Shown piece after piece: positions 12,553-24,828 of a stretch of DNA of 64,000 nt; the stretch's first letter is position 1; each line of letters begins with the position of its first letter. The stretch spans positions 1,860,001 to 1,924,000 of the forward strand of contig JADLSH010000293.1 in NCBI GenBank assembly GCA_016169945.1, read 5' to 3'. The DNA is from Trachythela sp. YZ-2020. Its lineage: Eukaryota > Cnidaria > Anthozoa > Malacalcyonacea > Clavulariidae. The notes beneath the pieces are model-generated. The model was not told the DNA's origin. It made no database searches and saw only the letters and a program-made list of their open reading frames with translations. A program made the translations under genes and the position numbers.

Positions 12553-12764
12553 TGAATATAATCACCAATACGGACTCCCGCTGCTCGAAAATAATACGGC
12601 GTGGCGAAAGGAATGGCGATGAGCTTTCTTCTTTGACTTGACACAAATACATGAACGTCGCCGGTCTTGTCGGAAAGGTTGCGCTATTTAAGCAACGATA
12701 ATTTTAGGCAAGATGGATAAAGCACATCACAAACTTGGAATCAAAGGCAAAGCCAGAAGTGTCG

Positions 12765-12985
12765 GGTACCAGGTTATATTTTATCAGAACAGCCTGTCAC
12801 ATGTGGACTGCTTCAAACCTCCATATTAGGGCCGTTGTTCATTTTACTTCACTTAAAAGACTTAGCGAATTGTTTGATATGAACGGAGTAACGACTATTC
12901 GCTGATGATACAAATTTGACAGCAAAGAGTGAAACCGCGACTCTTGACAACCCTCCATTAAAGGATAATATTATTGTGCCATACT
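12765..12985 (+). pseudogene. Short LINE reverse transcriptase fragment
   Basis: The plus strand encodes a degenerate RT core: CGLLQTSILGPLF followed by LLHLKDLANCL, then after a frameshift RLFADDTNLTAKSETATL. The FADD box is the catalytic motif C of non-LTR reverse transcriptases and the ILGPLF stretch is the preceding turn. Nothing recognisable lies on either side, so only about 70 codons survive. Confidence 0.7.
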
Positions 12986-13086
12986 GTAGTCCGTTTTGAA
13001 ACAACATACAAGGCACAGGTCCTTTTAATTTAAGGCTCTTTAGCAATGTGACTTCAAAAATTAATTGTATTATGCAGAATTGTGCT

Positions 13087-13174
13087 GATAAATACATCTA
13101 TCATGTGAGGTAACCTTAGTTAATGTCTTATGAGGCAATTTTCCTACAACTTACAACTCAGCTGCAACATGCAA
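13087..13174 (+). repeat. Direct repeat, copy 1 (partner at 15164-15251)
   Basis: The sequence around ATCATGTGAGGTAACC, then TTAATGTCTTATGAGGCAAT and ACTCAGCTGCAAC, recurs about 2.08 kb downstream in the same orientation with scattered substitutions. It may be a long-terminal-repeat relic or a duplicated piece; no open frame is conserved. Confidence 0.55.
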
Positions 13175-13658
13175 AATAATCCTAGTTCTTGGCTCTTTCA
13201 TTTTCACCTCATGCTGCATAGATTTGAAGGAATGAGTCTGATATTTAATATTACTCAAAAGGTCCATCCTCCTGTATCTGCTGGTTTTCCAACATGCAAA
13301 ATCTTTGATATTACCAACGAGGAAATGGATGTAACTAAGAAAGAGATGGAGAAACCAAATATAACTAAAAATTGCTACCACTGAAAAGATAAAAATTTAC
13401 AAGAATTTGGGATAAAGTGTGGGATGAAGATGTGTCCTTGTTAAAGACATTATCTGCCGTGTCGATTTAATGAATTTAGTTAGTTTAAATTCCTAAGGAT
13501 TGTATTGTTTTATAACAATAAGCTGGAATATTTATGTTTTCAGTAAAAACAAATAATGACTTGTGTCACATTTGATACGCATCGTTTGCCGCTTACTGCC
13601 GCTTAGTGCAATAGTTTGCCAATTGTATACTTTATTAGGTAACTAATTTGTTAATTCG

Positions 13659-14590
13659 TATTAGTTGACCTGCATCTAAGGACGAAAGCGAACTTATATT
13701 AATTTATGCAATGTTCTTTCGGCAAAATCCAAGATCTGATTGGTTATATTAGTGAATATAATTATGCTAATGCGACCTAAAGCGACCTAAAAGCGCTTGC
13801 CTCTGCAAATTCCATTGCCGGGTCGGTATTATAGGTGCACAGACTATCTAGTCGGAGTATAACTATATATAGCAAATATATAATAACTTGAAACAGTAGT
13901 GTTTTGCCCGGATTGTGTTTGCCATGCATTGGCGGTACGGCATGGCTGTTTATGCATCCAAATGTACATTCTGTTATTATATGACAACTTTACATGCATG
14001 TATTGAAGAGTTATACCTACATTGGTAGCCTGTCATAGCCGTATGAGCGACGACATAACGGTAAATTGCGTGCATTTGCAACCAAACATAAAATAACCGA
14101 AACACAACTGCGTTTCCTTTTAGGGTCGTTTAAGTGCGAAAATGAATTCCATTATGACCTGATTACTGATCGAGGATTCGAGGTCTGCAAAACATAAACT
14201 AATAAACTATATACACAAAGTCATTCAGACGCACTTCATTCTATATCTGAGAAGAGCGTGGGGAACGCATCTTCTCTTCGAATCTAGTGCCACGAGAAAT
14301 ATTTGCGTATATGAGTATAACGGTTCACTACGATCGATCGAGCTGATAAGTTTGAAAGATCCGCTTTAACATGATGCACAAAAGACATGCATGTTCGACA
14401 GTCAATTTATTCAGGATTTAGTCTCGTTAAGTCACAACCAGTAACAACCAAGAATTTAATTGCGTAAGCATGCAAATTCAAAAGCGGCAACCAGTATAGG
14501 AATCAGCGATTTTGCTTATGCTTACGTCTCGATAATGATATTAATGAGTTTATAAGTCCGCCTTCGTCCTTAGATGCAGGTCAACTAATA
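13659..14590. mobile_element. 0.93 kb terminal-inverted-repeat element
   Basis: TIRs of 37 bp: left 13661-13697 begins TTAGTTGACCTGCATCTAAG, right 14552-14588 is its reverse complement with two mismatches (GAAAGCGAAC against GAAGGCGGAC). TA dinucleotides flank both ends (13659-13660 and 14589-14590), compatible with a TA target duplication. No transposase-like frame lies inside, so it is a non-autonomous DNA transposon. Superfamily is not determinable by eye. Confidence 0.75.
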
Positions 14591-15163
14591 AGTACATTTT
14601 AAGTATCGTATTAATTAAAGTATTTTTATCAAGCTTTAGTTTAGCCGCATTTTTTAAAACTGCTCAATGGTGAATGTATTTTTGCATATGGTGCATGCTG
14701 GTAAAGTTGAAATCAAAGTAATAAAAATTGAAGAATTCTTATTCTCTTGCGTGAGAAAGGCGAAAGGCGAGAGGGTAACTTGTGGATTGTTTTTAACACT
14801 AACCCAGCTTAATGAAAAGCAACCTTTTTCTTCTCTAACATGATTAGTTTAGGAGATTTTGTCCTGCACCAATGAAAACAAACATTTCCGCCACTTGTTG
14901 TTATTAGCAGCAAAGAAATTTCGTGATTTAATAATGAATTACATTGTCATTTTTTTCGGAATTCCGTTTCGAGTTTGCATGCAGATTACGAATAAAGATT
15001 CTGGGAATTTTTGGAAAGACTGGTAAATGAGCAATTGTGTTGTAACCGCCCGGGGGAGATTCTTTCGGTGTGGGTGGCGAGCCTTCAGTGATTGAAACTA
15101 CCCTGTATATTTCAGACCTATGGCAGTACTCCTACCGCTGTTTCCAGGTAGCCCCTGTAAAGA

Positions 15164-15251
15164 CTAAATACAGTTATCATATGAGGTAACCTTAAGTTAA
15201 TGTCATATGAAGCAATTTTCCTTTAACTTACGACTCACCTGCAACTTGCAA
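15164..15251 (+). repeat. Direct repeat, copy 2 (partner at 13087-13174)
   Basis: Second copy of the repeat described at 13087-13174, beginning ACTAAATACAGTTATCATATG and running through CGACTCACCTGCAACTTGC. Confidence 0.55.
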
Positions 15252-16560
15252 GATATTTTCCAGAAAGATATTTTATTGTAAGTTACCGGAAAGATTGCCT
15301 CGTTTATCACGGCATTTCAGGTATAGTAATCTATTCCAACTGCACTCCTGCTCCCATTGGCTCACAGGCAGAGAGTTTTGGGAAATGCGAGCCTGTGAGC
15401 CGAGGAGCGAGGCAGTGAACGGTCTATTTTGGGAAGGGAGGTGGGGAAAAACGACGAATACAGTCAACCGAACCCGTCATACACACAATTATTGCAAGAA
15501 ATGCGAGTCCTGTCGCCGGGAAATACTCCTTCATATCTAACTAGGTAATCTCCGTGTAATAGGGTACCGCCTATACCCTAACACAACATTACTCGCAACT
15601 GAAACCCAATCCCAAAACTCTTCTCTTATCCCGAAACTCTCCCGTTCCCAAAACTATACATCTGAACTAGGTGATGCAGAAGGGGAAAATCAATCCGATG
15701 CTGGAATTTTCCACAGTACGGGCTATTCGGGTATTGTCATGCAGGGGAAAGGTTGAATAATAGTCCTGTCACGCAACTGAGCTTTTAAAGGCCTAAAGAA
15801 AAAACGTTTCGTTTCCTGACAATGGTTATCGAGTTCCCCGGAGAAAAATGAGAATGGTGCGATTGCATCCGTTACCCTGTCCACTTGACACCATATACTG
15901 AGATGACCTAGAGCCGACAAAAGTAGTGGGCGAGCTAGCCCTGTTAATCACACCATTGATCACTCTGTTTGGGTGCTTTAATGTCAAAAGGGATAAGATA
16001 GGAATGAAAATTATACATTAGTGAAATAATAATCCGAGTGAAATAATCGATCGCCCACTCCATTGTCGGTTCTAGGCAGCCCCAAGGGGCATAAAAGGCA
16101 TTAGACGCCCGCACCTAGTTCCAACAATGGTTGGGCAGAGAATTCTTACTTACAAACGGGTTTGGGTAGAAAACAAACGGTATGAGTCTGACGGCACAAA
16201 TTTCTGTGACTGTATAGGCTGTGTGTAGCCTCTACACACTATGTGAAAACGGCCTGAACTTTGGATGTTGAGTATTAACGTTTAGGCTCCTATCGCCCGA
16301 TTTGTAAAGAATAACTGCAGAGGAAACTCAGGAACTTAGCTATAATGTATCTAACCGGCGGAACGTATGAGCCATAACAATAGACGAAACGTTAACCTGA
16401 GAGTTGTCGGCCAAATTTCCAAGTGTTAAGCATAGCTTAAACCTGGAAGCGTAAACCTGGAACATTTTAAGTGATAACCTTCGACACAGAAACATTGTTT
16501 TTTTTTGCTTTTAAATCAGGACTGAAGCCGTGTACTATAAGAAGGCGCTATCGAACATGT
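15252..16560. other. Spacer without recognised features
   Basis: No domain-bearing frame or paired repeats were recognised. A GTGAGCCGAGGAGCGAGGC stretch near 15398 resembles words common in invertebrate MITEs, but no partner arm was found. Confidence 0.4.
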
Positions 16561-16561
16561 A

Positions 16562-17312
16562 CTATGGAAATACACTCATGCAGAATCCCCTCGCCTTTTC
16601 GAACTCAGGAATTATACTTCCCAAAATTTATTGTAACATGTATTCGGTCAATCATTGTAACCATAGCGACACAATTGTTCTACTTTTGGTACAAAATGAT
16701 AAAAGAGTAATATAAATATTTGTACTTTTAACTATAAAATTATGAATTGCCCCACTATATAAAGTAGATATGTTATTACGTACTCTTTTAGCTTTGGTTT
16801 TTGTAAAATTTAACCTTAGACATTTCACAAAACTTCAACTGTTTTTTGACAGTATATTTTGACATTACGTTGTTTCTTCAAAATTCAATTTTAAACTTGC
16901 TAATATACCTTTTAGGTTTAATCGATACTAATAACCTCACAGAGTGACATACGGTTTTGGAAACCCACAAACTAAAATATGAAAAATAGACACTTTTAAA
17001 ACACCGTTTAAAACACTTCAAAAGTGTCCTTTTTTCAGCCATTCGACTCCTTCTCGTTTATCTTGTTTTCCAATAGCCCGAGTATTAAAAATCATTTTTG
17101 ATGAATAACAAAATATTTATCCGTAAATCTTTTTAAAATGTTTATCTGTGTGTTTCTCTCGATCTGAATTCGCGCATGCGTATAACGTACAAAACCCTGA
17201 ACCGTCCATGCCATCGCGGCGACGACTTTGGATTCCACTGTGTTTTCACTTACCCGGGTGTAAATATCCAAGCGGAATTATTACCATCGCACGGCGCTTC
17301 GCGCGGGCACGG
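16562..17312 (+). repeat. Dispersed repeat, copy C (family of the giant inverted repeat)
   Basis: Same order of blocks as the right arm at 56750-58070: CATGCAGAATCCCCTCGCC at one end, TTTTAACTATAAAATTATG, ACTATATAAAGTAGATATGTT, CACAAAACTTCAACTGTTTT, and at the other end CGGGTGTAAATATCCAAGCGG followed by CACGGCGCTTCGCGC. Internal deletions make it shorter (about 750 bp). An NRF1-like CGCGCATGCGT remains at about 17171. No coding capacity is evident. Confidence 0.7.
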
Positions 17313-17970
17313 GGATAACTGTGATGATCCACGGACTTGGAAATCTGTCTGTGTTAAATATAAAAGGCTAGGTCCCTTGATTGTGTTTTAAACTGTTGTT
17401 AGTTGTCAGTTAGTCGTTTTATAATTCTGTTGTTCTTCTTATATCGTTTCGTAGTAATACGTAAATTGTTATGTAAATTATGGGGTCGCCGTAATTGGGG
17501 AAACCTGTTGCGAACTCCCTGGCACTACATTGTTGTAATTTTAGGTAGTTGCCGCCGAATCTTATTAAATCATTAAATCATAGCTATATATACTCTCCAA
17601 GCAACTGGAATTTATGCTCAACTGTTCGAACTAATACAATTAAACGGACTCGATCCAAATAAAAAACCAACCATACTTAACCCAAACTGATGCGAAGCAA
17701 TAATCAAATCCTTGTGATTAAACTGTTCAAACTGAACGACTGCTAAATTGGCCACAACGAATGCATTACAACTATGACTCGAATAGCCAAACACATTTAT
17801 AAGTGGCCCCCAATCAAGCATTAAATCGGTCTTAATTAACTATTTGAATACAATCGAGAAGTGGCCCGAACCAATACACTTTATTATTTATTGAAAATAA
17901 CTCAAGAGTTTTAATTGGCTAAGAGCTGTCGGTGAAATCGTCATATCCGCTCGGTAGCTGCCCAATCTGG
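17313..17970. other. Spacer without recognised features
   Basis: AT-rich sequence, no recognisable open frames or repeats. The words GTGGCCC and AATCAAG recur between 17.8 and 17.87 kb without forming a clear array. Confidence 0.4.
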
Positions 17971-17974
17971 AGTC

Positions 17975-18298
17975 ATGACATCACCGAGGAATATTGAAAA
18001 CAAATATACCACGTTTGACGTAATTTCGTGGTACATTGAAAAACATTTAACACGCTATGACGTCACGCTAATTTTTGCAGCTTATGCCAAACGCGGGAAA
18101 ATACAAATGGCTTCTTCAAAGGAAAGGTTCCGCGACCTTGGGGAAGGTGAAATTGAAAAATTGCTCCAGGAAAAAGACTCTTATATCACCGAAATATTTA
18201 CAAATAAAAAAATAGAAGAATTATTGAATTCGGTACTCGCAGGATATGGGGAATTATTAAGGCCTCGCTTTGTGTTATACAAACCTCGGCCATAATAA
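17975..18298 (+). pseudogene. Short N-terminal coding relic, possibly Crypton/KIAA1958-like
   Basis: An open frame of 106 codons runs to TAA at 18298. From the internal ATG at 18107 it reads MASSKERFRDLGEGEIEKLL then QEKDS, which resembles the opening of animal KIAA1958/Crypton-type tyrosine recombinase proteins (a phenylalanine, then E-E-I-E-x-L-L-x-x-K-D). The similarity is from memory of the family pattern and is weak. After about residue 75 the frame runs into a foldback MITE (18211-18344), which supplies the last codons and the stop. The catalytic recombinase domain is absent, so this is at most a broken gene start. Confidence 0.35.
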
Positions 18299-18344
18299 TT
18301 TCTCATATCCTACTCGACCTCGTTCAATAATTGTTTAATATTCT
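18211..18344. repeat. Foldback MITE at the end of the preceding frame
   Basis: Arms GAATTATTGAATTCGG...CAGGATATGGGG...AATTATTAAGGCCTCG and CCTCGGCCATAATAATT...CATATCCTACTCGACCTCG...TTCAATAATTG fold on each other around a short loop near 18268-18283. It truncates the open frame that begins at 17975. Confidence 0.65.
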
Positions 18345-18879
18345 ATAAACTACCAACAATAACATCAATAAAATTAAACGGTGTTAATATTTAAACACAA
18401 TTGTAAATTAGCCCCAGCAATACATAATTAATAGCCGTGAATTGACTATTCAAACAACGTGTAAATGGAAGTTGGTCTAAACCAATACGTCGAAAGTCTG
18501 TGCATGGATATGCCTAGCACGGTTGGTAATGGCCCCGACCCGTAGATTAATTAGTTGTGAGAGAAACATGCCAAATACAATCATTACAATGAGAATGGCA
18601 GCGAGAGCTCGACCAATACCACTGCATAAATCGAATATTCCATGTTTTAAATTGACTTCTAGGCGCCTACCCAGCCAATAATAAAGCATATAGTAATAGG
18701 CAAACTCAAAAGTAATTCAGTGTGACAGGGAAACGATGCGACAGTTAAATTCAACGCCGTTTATCAAAGCATTCTGTTAGCGTCGATTGGTCAAAACGGT
18801 GGAACATTTCCTTCTGTATTCCTCATAAATATGACTATCAGACTATCAGTGCGTACAATCTGGCTGCCACTGATAGTCC
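18345..18879. other. Spacer; possible 5' part of the following LINE
   Basis: No gene recognised. GACTATCAGACTATCAGTGCG (about 18832) and its inverted partner CACTGATAGTC (about 18867) lie just before the coding similarity starts, and may be the LINE 5' UTR. Confidence 0.35.
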
Positions 18880-20290
18880 TGACGGTTCAACAGACTTTGT
18901 TAAATATAATGATGGTTACTTGTTCAAAAACATTCAGAAGTATAGTTTATATTTTAAATTAAACTCTGATCGAAGAATTAAGTGGCTTGGTTGCCTTGAG
19001 GAGCTGAAATGCTGTATGTTTGATATATTTAGTGACTATGGTGTATGGAAATCGCCCGGTGGAGAAGCTAAATATTTACGAATGACCGAATTAAAGTAAC
19101 GTGGTATGAAAATAAGTCTTTGATTTTGAAAGGGGATATTGGAGAAAGAATAAATCAATTAGGGACTCGAGAGCTAGAAGCGAATCCAATAGCAAATACA
19201 TTGCATAATTGTAAACTTCAAGCAATGACAAAAGAACTAGATATTCATAACATGAATAATGAACCACAGAAATCAATCGATGTTTGCGCTTCGCAGATGC
19301 CTAATTCGCTCAACAATTCAGCCTCAATTGACTCCATTATGATCTCGGAGCACTACATGAACGAATGCGGTGATTTAAAATCTGTTCAACCCTCAAAGTC
19401 CTGGAAGACTTAATTGATCAATCATTTCAAAATGTACGTAAGTCAAGCGTCAATGACAGTATATTGCTTGTACAAACTATCGATTGTTCTACCTCAATGC
19501 AGTTTGGAAATGATTAAAACAATTCGACTACTCTTGCTGAAGAGTTCTCTACGTTAAAAGAGAAGTCAAAAGCCGAATTCGCAACCTTAAACGCTAAATT
19601 TTTTGAGCAGAGTCAGATTGTTTACAAAACTGAACAGAAGTTGAGCAACCTGACGAACGAAAATTTGCATTTAAGGTCACGCATAGACAAATTAGAAAAA
19701 AATTATGTCTTAAAACCAGCTCTATTATCCCAAATAATCTCACAAAAAGTGGTGACGATAGCAGCTGTCCTTCAGAATATAATCCTCAAGTAAATGTGGA
19801 TGTTCCTTCTACAACTGGGTTGAAAAACCAACAACGAAAGCAACAATTAACACCAAATTTGAATGACAATTCGAGCTTAAAAACACCACTTAATCATGTC
19901 AGTAATAAAGTTAAAAATAACCGCTTTGCCAACCCTTCTAAAGGCTCTATCCCTGTCCATTTTTATCACGCCGAGGATGTGCGTTAAAGGGAACCGTTGT
20001 GATTTCCAGCATACAGAGCCTGTTCGCGATAAACATCGAGTATCTTGCCCTTTCCTACAAAGGAAAGGTTTTTGTCTGAAAGGAGACCAATGTGATTTCT
20101 CCCACAATGGTTTTTCTCGTGGTACGGTAATTCCTGGGTCTGGCATGATGCTCCTGCTTAACCTCGTCCTTGTTCAAGTTTCGAACAAAGAATAACCCCA
20201 ATGGAATTGAGATCGCAGCAAACAGGCATACAGCGCCAACCAAATTATTTTTACCAAGCGTGGCCCCCACAACCCCGAGCAACATGGTTT
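18880..20290 (+). pseudogene. LINE ORF1 relic with two CCCH zinc fingers
   Basis: A chain of plus-strand fragments in changing frames reproduces the order seen in the ORF1 at 42573-43859. First comes an N-terminal domain (RRIKWLGCLEELKCCMFD then VWKSPGGEAKYL, and after a frameshift IKVTWYENKSLILKG at 19095-19140). A helical coiled-coil-like stretch (TLKEKSKAEFATLNAKFFEQ, LTNENLHLRSRIDKLEKN) lies at about 19540-19710. Two CCCH fingers follow at about 19950-20110 (CVKGNRCDFQH; then CPFLQRKGFCLKGDQCDFSH), and a proline and tyrosine-bearing tail to about 20290. At least four frameshifts or stops show it is dead. No endonuclease or RT follows. Role by analogy: RNA-binding protein of a non-LTR retrotransposon. 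Confidence 0.75.
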
Positions 20291-20832
20291 TAAATCTACA
20301 ATCAGAACTCACTGATGCACAGCAAGCATGTGCTATTATCCTCCCATGGTCCAAGAAATATGCCAGCTCAATTCCGCTTTAAAGATAGTACGGACAGACG
20401 CCAAGCAGTCAACAGATCCGACGAACACGACATGCCACGCTTGCTGGATATAACACAATTGGTTGCCTCGCATGCGGTCCATGCGGGACGTCGTAAGTAT
20501 TACTAGCAACTGACTCAAACGAATGTTATATTTCTTTTCAACCAATTTTAGTATATCTCTCAATTGCCATTCGATATCATAGTATTCTGGTATCATATAT
20601 GAATAAATTATAATATGATGTATCTCTGTAATATATCCTATTGTTATATTGAGTCCAAAGTTTAATCCTTGTCTCGAGACCTGAAAATATTTGTATTTAC
20701 CGTAATATTTTACGTTCATAGCAAAGAATACCATTATCGTTAAATCTGAACACGTGCGCCCTCGAGCGTGCGTTGGCGTATGTTCACGCGAACGTCTATT
20801 TATAGTTGTTCAGTATTATTGCCATCTTGCCG

Positions 20833-21360
20833 TTAAAGGACATTGGCAACAAAAAATTTTATTGTCTCATTTGAAAGAACGTCTAAAATTATTTGTAAAA
20901 TCTTGTTACTGATTCTTCATATCTTGCTTGGTTCTTGAAATATTTTGACTGAAAGCAATGAGCTGTCCGCCATCTTGGATTATTGAGGATATGCATGTTA
21001 CGTCACAAGTGGGGTCACCCTAGTTTTTTATCGTGACAGCCAGTGATCAATATGAGCCCGAAACTCGAGTTTTGGTTGCTATTTCAAATTTAGAATTGAA
21101 TAAAAACGTTTTAAACAACTTTTGATTGTTACTCAGTAACTTAAATGTAATTGTATAAGGCTAACCCCGCTCCTGACGTCATCAAAACGATAGTTAATGA
21201 GGTTAAGAATTAATTCAAGATGGCGGACAGCTCATTGCTTTCAGTGAAAATATTTCAAGAGTTAAGCTTGTTACGAAAAATTTGTAACAAGATTTTTTAG
21301 ATAATTTTAGACGTTCTTTCAAATGAGACAATAAAAAATTTTGTTGCCAATGTCCTTTAA
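20833..21360. mobile_element. TTAA-flanked element with ~145 bp inverted repeats
   Basis: TTAA at 20833-20836 and 21357-21360 bracket an element starting AGGACATTGGCAACAAAAAA and ending with its reverse complement. The inverted repeats run about 145 bases (TTGTCTCATTTGAAAGAACG, then GCAATGAGCTGTCCGCCATC on the left). The core of about 230 bp is non-coding. TTAA target sites are used by Kolobok and piggyBac transposons; the AGG start suits the Kolobok pattern better, which is inference. Confidence 0.75.
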
Positions 21361-22947
21361 GACAAAGTATAATTTGGGTTAACAGGACGGTATGTCCAAT
21401 GTGAGCAGTATATGTTGCACTGGCATTCTTTCATTGTCAATATATCTAGCTCCTGGTAGCTTCCTCAAAGTCTTTGAATTATAGCTGATTAACTGTATGT
21501 AAGAAAGTTATATCAATGATTTTCAACCAGGAAAGCATTGATAGGCTATAATTTAATTAAAATTTTCATGTAATTTAGGCCAAAAGGTTTTAAGAACTCA
21601 GATTTGCAGCAACAAAAGGGTGGCTGTATGTTGGCAACCTAAGTGAATCCCAATATTTCACCAAATGTCCACCACTGTATATTCACCTACTTGATTCTAT
21701 TGGTATATGCAGTTAAGTCTAAGGCTAAGCTTTTTGTCAAAGTTACTAAAAGATATCATGGAAATAGTTTGGCAGTTCAGTATATTTTATTTTCAGATTA
21801 CAATTTCTTTGTATACTACATAGTACTACCAACATTGTAGACTATATTCAGATAATATTTCAAATTAGTTGAGTGCAAATCTCATCATGCATGTGACTGC
21901 TTTCACTGTGTGTTCAAGCTTGAGTCGATATACTACATACACCACTGTTATCACAGTTTAAGGATATACAGTTGATGCCAATTTAATGTTAACTTTTAGA
22001 AAACAAATCTCTGATAATCGGGGATCAATTGAAACTTATTATGTGATACACAAATATGTTTGCTTGTTAATTTGTGTAATTCAATCACATTCTCTGTATA
22101 CTGAACCTGTTAATTGCTGTTCAAATGTAGAGACCTTTTATCGTATAGCTCCGAGTTCCATATACCAGACTGTTACGTTAGATGAATTGAAAAATAAATA
22201 AATAAATAAAATGGAAAATAACAGAACAAACATGCCTTGTTAGTCAGCTCTGTTTGTCGTGTTACCAACACTCCAATTATGAATTTGTGAGATAAAAAGC
22301 TTCGTGGGGGAGCTGCTGTATGTCTTGGGCCCCATCCAGGTTTCCTGTACTGCAGGTTTTTCCTGGCCTCCCTGACATCTCAGCTGTAGTATGAGTGATG
22401 GTAATGCTCAAATGGAAGTCAACTATCATCAGGCAAAAGCTGTCTTCTCTATGACTACAGCTTTGTGGGAGATGAGTTTCTTCGTCTATGGGGGAATACA
22501 CTTGCAGTGTGTTTGTGGGGTTGAAGTGTTCCAAATGGTCAACTTCATTGCACATAGACTCAGATTATTTCATGGACATATAATCAGTCGAATCGTAAGG
22601 ACTGTCCAAGGGGATTGTCACCCATTGGTTCAGGTAATGTCGGAGAGGGTCGCAACCTTGATGACGGGGCTCTATCGGGGTTTTTACCCCTAGGGCATTT
22701 GGTCTCTTCTAGCGGGTCTCATGTATACCCCGCGGGATGAAAACATAAGGCTAGAATGAGTCTTTGGGTTGACCAGAGTATAAATATTGGTTCACTTCAG
22801 TCTTCACTCCGAACCCGTTCTCCCACAAATTTGACGTGTGTTTAATTTAATTACCGGTGTATTTTAGTATATAATGTGCTTGCATCATTAAGACGTTTTG
22901 GCGTGAGTGCGGCTAACGTTTAATCTCATTTATCGTGATTATATTTT
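21361..22947. other. Spacer; possible retroposon tail at 22185-22210
   Basis: The (AAAT)n-like AAATAAATAAATAAATAAAA run at about 22192-22212 follows GTTAGATGAATTG and looks like a LINE or SINE 3' tail, but no coding similarity was found upstream. The stretch 22.28-22.75 kb has open frames on both strands with no known domain. Confidence 0.4.
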
Positions 22948-23131
22948 CCCTTTGGCATAGAGGAATTCACACTTACAGATAGCAAATATTCTGATGCTAT
23001 TTCGCTAATTGCTAAAGCCTAACGCGGTAATGGGTAAATTCCCTTTGGCATAGAGGAATTCACACTTACACATAGCAAAGATTCTGATGCTATTTCGCTC
23101 ATTGCTGAAGCCGAACGCGGTAATGGGTAAA
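22948..23131 (+). repeat. Tandem duplication, 93 bp unit, two copies
   Basis: CCCTTTGGCATAGAGGAATT at 22948 and again at 23041 opens two units of about 93 bp that differ at only a handful of positions (ACAGATAGC against ACACATAGC; CTAAAGCCTAACG against CTGAAGCCGAACG). Both end with CGCGGTAATGGGTAAA. Confidence 0.8.
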
Positions 23132-23739
23132 GTGCTTATCACATAATTCCAGTGAATACGTCGACGTCCGTCCGTAATTTGGTTAGGTACGTTTTGGTAA
23201 AGTAGTTTATGTATTGATTTAGCATTACCGTTTGGCTTGCGTTCAACACAGGACATTTTTAATTGTTTGGCAGATATATTTCACTGATATTTGGTTAATA
23301 GTTGGAACGTTCTCGTTATATCACGTTAACTTGACGAAAATTTTACATTCGGACCCCCCCAAACATGTGATGAAGTGCAATGCGTTTCAAAGCTATTGAT
23401 TAAAGCGACTTAAAATGGCATTATATTATCTTGTGCGCCGGTTGTTTGCTTGTGGAAAGGCCATTCAACAAACGCTCTCGGTTTATACGCTTACACATCA
23501 AGCGCTAACTTGATATGGAGTGGCCGAGTCTATTTTTTTCCTTTATAAGACAATGTGTACCTTTTGATTCACCTGGATGGGCCCCAGTCCCTTACCTATG
23601 CTTATCGGACTGATTCACAGATACATCCGACTGTAATGAGTATGGTGCATAAGTTGCTGCAAAACGTCCCAAGAATGGAAAACGGCTTCGCTGTCTTGTT
23701 TTAACATGCAGTTGTTTCGTCAACTGTGTCTGATCCTAC

Positions 23740-24571
<832 letters not shown>

Positions 24572-24611
24572 CTTGTAATACCCTTCCTGTTGGGTATTTT
24601 ATAGTGCTTGG

Positions 24612-24709
24612 TGTAATGATTTATTAAACAAAGATCTTTAAGTCTATTTACCAAGCTCTTATATACTAAAAGTCATTCCTAATTTATACAGTCATGAATA
24701 ATCATGACA
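24612..24709 (-). repeat. 3' LTR of the Ty3/gypsy element (98 bp)
   Basis: On the minus strand it begins TGTCATGATTATTCATGACT and ends CATTACA. It includes an AATAAA-like TTTAATAAAT near its end (plus-strand 24616-24626) which could serve as polyadenylation signal. The length is far below the few hundred bases usual for the superfamily. Confidence 0.92.
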
Positions 24710-24720
24710 TCTTCCCTTTT
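24710..24720 (-). other. Polypurine tract
   Basis: Minus-strand AAAAGGGAAGA lies directly next to the 3' LTR, where plus-strand priming occurs in LTR retrotransposons. Confidence 0.75.
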
Positions 24721-24828
24721 CGGGAACACATGCAATATACACTATATATATATATTTTTTTTACATTATTTCACTAAGATAAATTACTGTTCACTTTTAT
24801 AAGTTTATAAGATTTATACAAGTCAAAT

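Noticed and set aside
17610..17640. TGTTCGAACTAATAC as a tRNA B-box
   Set aside because: No A-box at the right distance and no cloverleaf could be drawn; the same holds for similar words at 5768 and 62559.
18477..18689. Minus-strand frame with a hydrophobic membrane-like segment
   Set aside because: AT-rich sequence gives such segments often; no homolog pattern, splice context or conservation could be seen.
22277..22693. Overlapping 92- and 100-codon frames on opposite strands
   Set aside because: No domain recognised in either; likely part of an unidentified dispersed repeat.
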